The notes beneath the pieces were generated by a model. It saw only the letters and a program-made list of their open reading frames with translations, did not search any database and was not told the origin of the DNA. A stretch of 21,067 nucleotides of DNA from a virus. The DNA lies in the IMG/VR virus record IMGVR_UViG_3300025284_000061, positions 1 to 21,067 of that record; one strand, written 5' to 3'. Both the position numbers and the translations under genes were made by a program. Shown one piece after another: positions 14,159 through 20,300 of the stretch (positions within the stretch are counted from its first letter, which is position 1; each line of letters opens with the position of its first letter).

Positions 14159-16174
14159 ATGGTCCACAGCCGGGCCGAGAACAAGGTGCTGATCCCCAGC
14201 GCCACGGTCCGCAGCGAGACGGCGATCTTCAGCCACACGGTGGCGGCGACCGACCGCTACGAGACCTTCGACACGACGGCGTCGAACACCGCCATCATCA
14301 CCTATTGGTGGGACTTCCGGACTGGCGTGAATCAGTACAAGGCCACCGTCGGCGGCGCCACGCCATTCCAGGTCGACCCGACGACCGGCATCCTGATCGG
14401 CTGGAGCTGGGGCGGCGAGTTCTTCTCGCCCTGGCCGCACATCGGCCGCATGGGGCAGGGGCTTGGCAAGAACGACTTTGCCTGGGGCAAGGGCGACCGT
14501 CTGCTGTCATCTCCCTTCGTGTGGGAGAACAAGCCATCGCGGCTGGAGATGGTCGACGTGGCCGACGCGGCGCTGATCGCCGCCGGCTTCGGCCGCGCCA
14601 TCCGCTCGATCGATTCCGCCTTGGCGTGGCCCTACGTCGGCGACAAAATCCCGGACAATCGAGCCGGCAAGCCATTCTTCGCCCGGATCTGGCTAGAGGC
14701 AATTGTCGACAACACCTATGGTGCTCCGACCATCAGGTTCCTGAAGTCCAACGGAACGACTGCGCAGAGCATCCCGCTGGTGCTAGAGAAGACGATCTCG
14801 AATCGGGCGGCGATATACAGCATCGCCTCGACGGTACCGGACTGGCAGGTCAACAACCCGGGCGCCGGTGAGTACAGCTATGTGCTGCTCGGCACCGGCC
14901 TGTCCGGCGGGACGCCGGAGGTTCGCGTTGCCGGCGTGCAGTACGCCTTCGGCCAGGGTGCGCAATGGGTCGAGAGGAACGACTTTCCGACGACCCCGGC
15001 GAACGGCATCCGCCTCTCCAACCTGGAGGCCCAGGCGACGGTGACCGATCCGGTGCCGTCGATCCTCTACGGCGAAGATCTGTGGCTGATCCTGGGCCGA
15101 AAACAGTCGCTGCACATCGATAACCTCTATGAGAAGCGGACCGAGCGGAAGGGCGTGCTGACAACCCTGTTCGCCCCCAATCCGAACATCAACGACCTCG
15201 CCGCCAAGCCATATGAACAGACGAAGGAGGCGGGCTCCTTCATCATCGACCCGGTCGAGCTGGGCGCCAGCGCAAACCTGTGGGCGCATCGCTACAGCGA
15301 TGCCGCCGGCGGCGCGGGGCTCGGCCGGTCCTATCGATCGGCGGCCATCACAGTTCATAAGGCTGCGATGTCTGGTGTCGGCGCGGTTCGCGTGATGGGC
15401 ATCGGCGACAGCATTATGTCGCAGACGCTTTCCCTATATGTTCAGACGATCCTATCGGACCGCGGCAATTCGGTGACGATGTCCGGCACATGCGGCCTGA
15501 ACGAGGGGCGCCCAGGCTCGACCATCGCCGACCATATTCGGGCCCGCACCAGCTATCTGACGCCGGTCACCAGCTTCGCCAGTTATCTCGCGGCGACCCC
15601 GGCCGAGAAACAATTGATGGACCCATGGACTCGCCCGTCGGTCGGCGGCGACCCAGCCGGCTCGATCTACAATGGCCGCATTTACGACTTTTCTTACTAT
15701 CTGACCGGCACCGGCATCACGCCGCCGACACACGTCTGGATCTGCCTCGGCACCAATGACATCGGCTCATATACGCCGAGCGAGGCAGCGGAGTGGATCG
15801 AGAAGGGGATCACCATCATGGTGGGCTCAATCCTGGCGGCAGTGCCGGGGGTTAAGATCGCTCTCGCGCTGCCAACCCTGCCGCGGATGGCTGCCGGCGA
15901 CACCCGCTGGAACGATGCCTATGGCCCGGCGCTGCGGAAGATCTTGAAGTTCAAACGGACGCTGGCCAACCCGCAGGTCAAGGTGCTGCCGATCTGGGCG
16001 CACATCAACCAAGTCACGGCTTTCGCCAGCAACGAGGTGGTGGTCTCGACTGACGCCGACACCGGCATGCAAACGCTGGACAACGGCGACATGTTGCACC
16101 CTTCGCAGGCCGGCGTGCATCAGTACGCTGAGGTGGTGGCGGCCTGGGTGGCGAACACCTTCGACGGGACCTGA
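14159..16174 (+). CDS. Tail fibre/spike C-terminal part with SGNH (GDSL) esterase domain
   Basis: 672 residues from the first ATG after the upstream stop; no ribosome site precedes it, so it is best read as the continuation of the 13419 gene. The first two thirds are beta-rich fibre sequence. The last about 260 residues form an SGNH hydrolase: block I VMGIGDSIM with the catalytic Ser at codon 15410-15412, block III CLGTNDIG with Gly 15749-15751 and Asn 15755-15757, and block V NGDMLHPSQAG with Asp 16088-16090 and His 16097-16099. Fibre-borne SGNH esterases usually remove acetyl groups from capsule or O-antigen sugars, so de-O-acetylation of the host surface is a reasonable inference. It lies next to a putative acetyltransferase and polymerase. 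Function may be lost if the frameshift is real. Confidence 0.78.
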   Translation: MVHSRAENKVLIPSATVRSETAIFSHTVAATDRYETFDTTASNTAIITYWWDFRTGVNQYKATVGGATPFQVDPTTGILIGWSWGGEFFSPWPHIGRMGQGLGKNDFAWGKGDRLLSSPFVWENKPSRLEMVDVADAALIAAGFGRAIRSIDSALAWPYVGDKIPDNRAGKPFFARIWLEAIVDNTYGAPTIRFLKSNGTTAQSIPLVLEKTISNRAAIYSIASTVPDWQVNNPGAGEYSYVLLGTGLSGGTPEVRVAGVQYAFGQGAQWVERNDFPTTPANGIRLSNLEAQATVTDPVPSILYGEDLWLILGRKQSLHIDNLYEKRTERKGVLTTLFAPNPNINDLAAKPYEQTKEAGSFIIDPVELGASANLWAHRYSDAAGGAGLGRSYRSAAITVHKAAMSGVGAVRVMGIGDSIMSQTLSLYVQTILSDRGNSVTMSGTCGLNEGRPGSTIADHIRARTSYLTPVTSFASYLAATPAEKQLMDPWTRPSVGGDPAGSIYNGRIYDFSYYLTGTGITPPTHVWICLGTNDIGSYTPSEAAEWIEKGITIMVGSILAAVPGVKIALALPTLPRMAAGDTRWNDAYGPALRKILKFKRTLANPQVKVLPIWAHINQVTAFASNEVVVSTDADTGMQTLDNGDMLHPSQAGVHQYAEVVAAWVANTFDGT

Positions 16175-16250
16175 TCGGCGATTGCGTTCGCCTTGTGGCG
16201 CGGGCACGATCCGCCCGTTGCGATGGTGGCCGGCGGGAGGGGCGGGCGGA

Positions 16251-16754
16251 GTGAAGCGCGTAATTCGGGCCCTGCTCCGCTCAGTGCCGGCGAGATTGTT
16301 GGTGCGCTGCCTCATGGTGGTAGGTCGCGCATCCTCAAGCCTGGCGAGCGCAGCCAAGACGGTCACGCTGTTCCCGCGATCGGAGGATTGCTTCTGCCAT
16401 TGGTCTGCGGAGGTAAAGAATCCCGGCTACATCACTCTTGGTCGGGGTGTAATCATTGGTCCGCGCTGTACGATCGGTGCCGCCTCGGCGATACAGCTCG
16501 GCGACCACGTGCACCTATCGAAAGGCGTCTATGTGGAGACCGCCGGTCTTGATTTCTCGGTTGCGGCGCCCTATCCGCATGTGCACAGGCCGATCGTGAT
16601 TGGTCAAGGCGTCTGGGTCGGCGCGGACGCAATCGTCCTCGGTGGCGTTACCATTGGTGATCGGGCGGTGATCGGCGCGGGCGCAGTCGTCAGCAAAGAC
16701 GTCCCGCCGGACACGATTGTAACCGGCCAGCCAATGCGGCAGAGGTCGAGGTGA
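16251..16754 (+). CDS. Hexapeptide-repeat acetyltransferase (possible surface polysaccharide O-acetyltransferase)
   Basis: 167 residues from GTG 16251, which has GGCGGA directly and GGGAGG further upstream; the frame is open from 16182, but those codons look non-coding. From about residue 60 the protein has the left-handed beta-helix repeats of the LbH/Xat group: ITLGRGVIIGPRCTIG, AIQLGDHVHLSKGVYV, then a loop with PYPHVHRPIVIGQGVWVGAD and VLGGVTIGDRAVIGAGAVV, ending with KDVPPDTIVTGQPM. The His pair in PHVHRP is in the usual catalytic loop. It transfers acetyl from acetyl-CoA, most likely to a sugar. It sits directly after the esterase fibre and beside a Wzy-like gene, so a role in surface modification of the lysogen is plausible. 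The substrate is unknown. Confidence 0.78.
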   Translation: MKRVIRALLRSVPARLLVRCLMVVGRASSSLASAAKTVTLFPRSEDCFCHWSAEVKNPGYITLGRGVIIGPRCTIGAASAIQLGDHVHLSKGVYVETAGLDFSVAAPYPHVHRPIVIGQGVWVGADAIVLGGVTIGDRAVIGAGAVVSKDVPPDTIVTGQPMRQRSR

Positions 16755-16760
16755 TGGACC

Positions 16761-18050
16761 TTAAGCTGCCATCTCGCGCCTGATCGCGTGCGGCCTGCTT
16801 CGCGTCACCACGACGGCAAGCCAGAAAACTCCGAACGCCAAATTGTAGAAGATGCCATAGGCGGACATGAAGGTGTTCACGACGATGGCCGATGCCACCT
16901 GCATGACGAAGGCAACATAAAGCGGAAGTACTGCTATCTCGCCGGCCAGCACTTGGCTGCGAATCCACGAGATGAGAGCCCCGAGCAGAAGACAAAAGAT
17001 TGGGGCGAAGGCGCCAAAGTCGACAAAGAACGGCCCGAACATCGTCGTATAGATGCCGACCCGCGGAGTCGACATCGTGACCAAGTTGCCATCGTAATCT
17101 AAGCCCCAAAGAGCATGGGCTAATCGGACAAAAATGGAAAAGGTATATCCACCCCACTGTTCGCCGTTATGATAGTGCTCGGTGAGATAAACGAATTCGG
17201 GAACGCCATGAAGAATATATTGAGCAAAAGTTGTTCCAATGAAAACTGTGTCACGCTCCCAATCGGAGAGATTTGTCACAAAACTGAAATAATCAGAAGT
17301 TACCGGAACCATGTGTGTGAAGGCAGATAGTTTGATTGATTTTTCTATATTCAATCCAAATTCGCTAATTCTAGCAATAAATAGAAGGTCACCAAGATAA
17401 AGAAGAGCTAAAACAAAGGCGACGCAGAACGCGATAATCATCTTTGATGTATGTGGAAAGATAATGAGGCGAGAGATTAAAAGCATTCCAATGCTCATGA
17501 ACATACTGGATCGGGAGCCAATCACGATGGTAAGAACAGGCCATAGCAGGGCCAATCCGATGCTCATCCATGCCCGGCCGACCCTAATGCCGTTCCGGCG
17601 TCCCACCGCGTGGAACATGTAAGGTGCCAGCGTGAAAGGTATCAGCAGCGTTGAGGCCATGGAGAAGGCACTAGCGCCAGCTGTCTCGATCTTCTCTCGA
17701 TTCTCGAAAAAGCCGACGTCGACGGACAAGCCGCGCAACACCGCCCAGTCGAAGATTCTGAGCCCGATGCCTAGTAATCCGAGCGCGAAGGTGACTCGGT
17801 ATAGGCGCGCCCACTCATCCGGATCCGCCGGCCGGCTCGTACGCGTACGTGATTCGAATAGTACTAGCCCCAAGAGCAGGCCAACCAGGCATCCACCAAG
17901 AAGGATGTAGGGATAGGTGGCAGGCGACGTGTACATCTCGACCGGCGCGAGCCAGTAGATGGCCAGCCAAGCTAGACACATCCACAGCAGCACGCTGGCA
18001 GGCGTCAATGCGCGAGGGTTGATCAGGCTGTATTCGGCAAGCCGGGTCAT
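16761..18050 (-). CDS. Wzy-like oligosaccharide repeat unit (O-antigen) polymerase
   Basis: Integral membrane protein of 429 residues from the ATG at 18050 (a TTG two codons earlier is possible). About ten to eleven hydrophobic helices can be picked out, for example LLWMCLAWLAIYWLA, YPYILLGGCLVGLLLGL and AWMSIGLALLWPVLTIVIG. Between the last group of helices lies a large loop of about 100 residues containing DYFSFVTNLSDWERDTVF, then FVYLTEHYHNGEQWGGYTF and STPRVGIYTTMFGPFFVDFG. This topology (many helices, one big periplasmic loop) is typical of Wzy polymerases, which join O-antigen or capsule units in the periplasm. It faces the acetyltransferase gene, with six bases between their stops. The middle (17160-17480) is AT-rich, unlike the ends, which suggests import. 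The sugar linkage made is unknown. Confidence 0.75.
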   Translation of the reverse strand: MTRLAEYSLINPRALTPASVLLWMCLAWLAIYWLAPVEMYTSPATYPYILLGGCLVGLLLGLVLFESRTRTSRPADPDEWARLYRVTFALGLLGIGLRIFDWAVLRGLSVDVGFFENREKIETAGASAFSMASTLLIPFTLAPYMFHAVGRRNGIRVGRAWMSIGLALLWPVLTIVIGSRSSMFMSIGMLLISRLIIFPHTSKMIIAFCVAFVLALLYLGDLLFIARISEFGLNIEKSIKLSAFTHMVPVTSDYFSFVTNLSDWERDTVFIGTTFAQYILHGVPEFVYLTEHYHNGEQWGGYTFSIFVRLAHALWGLDYDGNLVTMSTPRVGIYTTMFGPFFVDFGAFAPIFCLLLGALISWIRSQVLAGEIAVLPLYVAFVMQVASAIVVNTFMSAYGIFYNLAFGVFWLAVVVTRSRPHAIRREMAA

Positions 18051-18115
18051 GTGCAATTCGCCAGGATGAATCTAGCCGATCTTCGCTGCTCCCGACGGCG
18101 AATGCCAGCACCTTC

Positions 18116-18137
18116 GCCCGCCGCCGGCGGGCTTTTT
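18116..18137 (+). terminator. Intrinsic terminator before the lysis genes
   Basis: A perfect 7-bp GC stem (18116-18122 with 18126-18132), a three-base loop and five T residues (18133-18137). On the plus strand it ends transcription that would otherwise run antisense through the polymerase gene. It stands 22 nt before the next gene's ATG, so the lysis genes either use read-through or a promoter overlapping this region. Confidence 0.75.
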
Positions 18138-18159
18138 CATGCCCGGAAAGGAGGAGCGG

Positions 18160-18531
18160 ATGCAGGAGGTACTGCCGCCGGAGAACATCGTCATCCGCAA
18201 GGACAGCCCGGCCGCCTGGGTCTATCGGATCTGCTTGTTCGTCGGCCTGGCCGTGATGGGCGGTCTCGGCTACCGCATCTCGGAATCGATTCTGAGCCGG
18301 CTGGACGGCCTGTTCGGCGTGGTCGCCAAGGTCGACCAACTGGCGAAGGACCAGGCCGAGGTGAAGCTCATCGTCGATCAGTTGGCGAGAGATCGGGCCG
18401 GCTATGCCGCCGCGGCCGATTTGCAGGGGCTGACCGGACGCGTCGACAAACTGACCGGCCGCGTCGACGCCATTGAGCCGCTGCTCAACAGCCTCGTGGC
18501 ACCGGTCGAACGGCCTCGGCCGGCGAAATGA
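18160..18531 (+). CDS. Small membrane protein with coiled coil, holin-like position
   Basis: 123 residues. The ATG at 18160 follows AAGGAGGA closely, better than the ATG at 18139. One transmembrane helix is clear at residues 20-38 (WVYRICLFVGLAVMGGLGY), then a long charged helix with heptad repeats; the end includes a tandem unit LTGRVDK LTGRVDA. A basic or polar N-terminus, one membrane span and a cytoplasmic or periplasmic coiled coil resemble small phage membrane proteins found before endolysins. Location ahead of the endolysin-like gene suggests a holin or lysis accessory protein, but one-span topology fits several roles. The family is not certain. Confidence 0.6.
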   Translation: MQEVLPPENIVIRKDSPAAWVYRICLFVGLAVMGGLGYRISESILSRLDGLFGVVAKVDQLAKDQAEVKLIVDQLARDRAGYAAAADLQGLTGRVDKLTGRVDAIEPLLNSLVAPVERPRPAK

Positions 18532-18770
18532 GGCCATCATCCTGCTGTCAGCGTTGAGCGCGTATCCGGTCGAGGGTGTCACACGCCCTGTGATGCCACC
18601 CGTCGACCCCCGGGCGCCGGGGACATCGCGATCCGACGCGGCGGGGCGTGGAAGCCGATCCGGCTACGGACGCGGTGGCCGGGCAGATCGCGGCGCTGCA
18701 GGAAAGCCATGCCGCGGCCGAGGCGGCGATCGCGGAATGCGGCCGGGCGACGGGGCAGGGCGGTGCAGGT
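18528..18770 (+). pseudogene. Possible decayed small lysis gene (Rz1-like lipoprotein remnant)
   Basis: An ATG overlapping the upstream stop (ATGA) opens only a nine-codon frame, but in the neighbouring frame the sequence continues AIILLSALSAYPVEG then VTRPVMPPVDPRAPG, which resembles the start of a small phage lipoprotein with a Tyr where the lipobox Cys would be. From 18648 a third frame reads DAVAGQIAALQESHAAAEAA then IAECGRATGQ with good codon bias. Together they look like one small gene broken by at least two frameshifts, but the evidence is only codon use and style. It could be non-coding. Confidence 0.3.
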
Positions 18771-18824
18771 CCTGCACCGGCTCGGCTTCGGCCTGCAATC
18801 GGCTCGCCGGCTTCGATGTCGGCC

Positions 18825-19025
18825 TCATTTCGGCGGCTGGCCTTGGAAGACGATGCCGCCCTGCGGGCCCACGGTGCCGCCGAGATCCTTCACCAGGGGT
18901 TCGGCGGCCCGGTCCAGCACGCTGGGCTGCTTGGGCTTCGGCGGGGGAGGCGGGCCCCATTCGCCGGAGCATGCTGACAGCCCGGCCAGCAGCATCGCGG
19001 CCCCGATCTTCGGCAGCGTGTTCAT
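18825..19025 (-). CDS. Small outer-membrane-type lipoprotein, antisense (probable moron)
   Basis: 66 residues from the ATG at 19025, chosen because GGGGGAG lies 5 bases upstream; a GTG two codons earlier has no room for a ribosome site. A lipoprotein signal is clear: MNTLPKIGAAMLLAGLSAC with the lipobox L-S-A-C and the modified Cys at position 19, and Ser at +2, favouring the outer membrane. The mature 48 residues start SGEWGPPPPPKPKQPS, then a short helix (VLDRAAEPLVKDLGG) and a Gly-rich end. It lies opposite to the lysis genes, so it is unlikely to be the spanin partner, which is encoded at 19969. Proline-rich short lipoproteins of unknown role are common in prophages. Confidence 0.6.
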   Translation of the reverse strand: MNTLPKIGAAMLLAGLSACSGEWGPPPPPKPKQPSVLDRAAEPLVKDLGGTVGPQGGIVFQGQPPK

Positions 19026-19100
19026 GTCCACTCCCCCTCGACATTCGTACGGATCCTAGCGCCTGCCGCGGCACAGCGGCAGCGACATTTCTTCGACCAG

Positions 19101-19117
19101 CCCCGCCTAGCGCGGGG
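19101..19117 (+). promoter_or_regulatory. GC hairpin in the leader of the endolysin-like gene
   Basis: A 6-bp stem CCCCGC/GCGGGG (19101-19106 with 19112-19117) is followed after a short spacer by TTCGAGGAGATC and the ATG at 19141. The same order and almost the same bases occur at 4285-4325 before the tail tube gene. The T-tract here is poor, so it is more likely a leader or processing element than an effective terminator. Confidence 0.45.
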
Positions 19118-19140
19118 TACTTCCATTCGAGGAGATCGAC

Positions 19141-19818
19141 ATGGCTGGACAGACCCGCGGCGAGCGGAATCTGAACCCGGGGAACATCGAGCGGAGCTCG
19201 GCCAACAAATGGCAAGGCAGGGTCTCAGATGCCGACTACCGCAGCAGCACCGAGTACCGGCAGAACGGCGCCCGGTTCGAGGTGTTCTCGGCTGTCGAAT
19301 GGGGCATCCGAGCCCTGGCCGTGCTGCTGATCGCCTACCAGGACAGGCACGGCCTGCGGACGATCAGCAGCATCATCAACCGCTGGGCGCCCCCGGGCGA
19401 GAATGCGAGCTCGGCCTATGTCGACCAGGTTGCCCGGCTGACCGGCTTCGGGCCGGACACCGTGCTTGATCTGCATGGCTACGCCCATCTCGCGCCGCTG
19501 GTGCGCGCCATCGTCACCCACGAGAACGGCCGGTGCGTCTACAGCCAGGCCACCCTCGACGACGGGCTGTTCCGCGCCGGGGTGAAGCCGCCCGGCAAGG
19601 TCGTATCCAGCCGTGCCGCAAACGTGGCCAAGACGGCGGCCATCGCCGGCGGCGGCAGCATCGCGCTGGTCGGTGCCGTCACCGACGGGCTGCAGACGGC
19701 GGCGCCGGCGATCCCGATCATCCGCGACATCGCCGCGTTGCCCTGGTGGCTGCTGCTGGCCGGCGGCGCGGCGGCGACGATCGCCATCATCGTCTGGCTG
19801 GCGCTGAGGCGGAAATGA
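19141..19818 (+). CDS. Endolysin-like protein (structural protein P5 type) with C-terminal membrane helices
   Basis: 225 residues with GAGGAG upstream. The N-terminal domain (1-130) has the RGERNLNPGNIERS motif near residues 6-19, FEVFSAVEWGIRALAVLLIA near 48-67, IINRWAPPGENASSAYV near 78-94 and VARLTGFGPDTVLDL. This pattern is shared by a family of phage proteins annotated as structural protein P5 or peptidoglycan-active domains. After a linker, two hydrophobic segments follow (about 166-184 and 202-222, the latter WWLLLAGGAAATIAIIVWLA), ending in LRRK. The protein is probably membrane-anchored and may degrade peptidoglycan at lysis or in the virion. It overlaps the spanin gene by an ATGA. 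Enzyme activity is inferred. Confidence 0.7.
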   Translation: MAGQTRGERNLNPGNIERSSANKWQGRVSDADYRSSTEYRQNGARFEVFSAVEWGIRALAVLLIAYQDRHGLRTISSIINRWAPPGENASSAYVDQVARLTGFGPDTVLDLHGYAHLAPLVRAIVTHENGRCVYSQATLDDGLFRAGVKPPGKVVSSRAANVAKTAAIAGGGSIALVGAVTDGLQTAAPAIPIIRDIAALPWWLLLAGGAAATIAIIVWLALRRK

Positions 19819-20081
19819 TCGCCGCGGCGTGGGCCTGGTTCGCCGGCTCGAAGCTGGGCCGGTGGATCATCGCTGCCGCCGCTCTGGTGCTGGCGATCGG
19901 AAGCGCCTTGTTGCTGGGCCGGCGGCAGGGTCGCCAGGCGCAGGAACGGGAACAGGAGGCAGAAGATCATGAAGCCTATCGCGACGCGGTCGACACGCGG
20001 AACCGGATCGAGGATCGCGTTCGCCGCGCTGGTGACGGCATCGCTGCTGACGAGCTGCGGAAGCGGTGGTCGCGCGACTGA
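19815..20081 (+). CDS. Inner-membrane spanin (Rz-like)
   Basis: 88 residues; the ATG overlaps the upstream stop (ATGA). One membrane helix at about residues 18-36 (GRWIIAAAALVLAIGSALLL) follows a short aromatic N-terminus. The rest is a charged helix (RQGRQAQEREQEAEDHEAYR, then RNRIEDRVRRAGDGIAADEL) ending KRWSRD. Size, one N-terminal span, a periplasmic coiled coil, and the nested lipoprotein gene in another frame fit an i-spanin, which joins with the o-spanin to fuse the inner and outer membranes at lysis. Confidence 0.78.
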   Translation: MIAAAWAWFAGSKLGRWIIAAAALVLAIGSALLLGRRQGRQAQEREQEAEDHEAYRDAVDTRNRIEDRVRRAGDGIAADELRKRWSRD

Positions 20082-20196
20082 CTGCGCCTGGGTCCGACCG
20101 ATCTACACCAGCCAGGCCGATGAGCTGACCGATGACACGGCCCGGCAGATCCTGGCGCAGAACGAGACGGGGGCGAAAATCTGTGGATGGAAGTGA
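19969..20196 (+). CDS. Outer-membrane spanin lipoprotein (Rz1-like), nested start inside the Rz-like gene
   Basis: 75 residues in the +1 frame of the Rz-like gene, with AGGAGG about 9 bases upstream of the ATG. A basic N-terminus (KPIATRSTRGTGSR), a hydrophobic core IAFAALVTASLL and the lipobox LTSC with Cys30 make it a lipoprotein. The mature part contains CAWVRPIYTSQADELTDDTA then RQILAQNETGAKICGW, the pattern often seen in phage Rz1-like proteins of Proteobacteria. It starts inside and ends 115 nt after the Rz-like gene, the usual overlapping Rz/Rz1 form. Confidence 0.8.
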   Translation: MKPIATRSTRGTGSRIAFAALVTASLLTSCGSGGRATDCAWVRPIYTSQADELTDDTARQILAQNETGAKICGWK

Positions 20197-20300
20197 TCGT
20201 TGTGTCGGATAAGGGCATTGCGCCGCCGCGCTCGCGTTGGCAGACTGGCGCGCCCGATGCGTGGAAAATTCGCTACAAGTTTTTCGAAGAGTTGCCCTGA
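20187..20300 (+). CDS. Candidate 37-residue leader ORF before the methyltransferase
   Basis: ATG at 20187, stop TGA 20298-20300 overlapping the methyltransferase ATG (TGATG). The peptide reads MEVIVVSDKGIAPPRS, then RWQTGAPDAWKIRYKFFEEL, a well-formed sequence. No good ribosome site precedes it, and it overlaps the end of the Rz1-like gene by ten bases. It may couple translation to the next gene. Function is unknown. Confidence 0.35.
   Translation: MEVIVVSDKGIAPPRSRWQTGAPDAWKIRYKFFEELP

Noticed and set aside
18664-18828. Minus-strand small frame starting ATGA at the lipoprotein stop
   Set aside because: Its later half is Pro/Arg-rich without bias; the plus-strand remnant explains the codon pattern about as well. 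Left unannotated.
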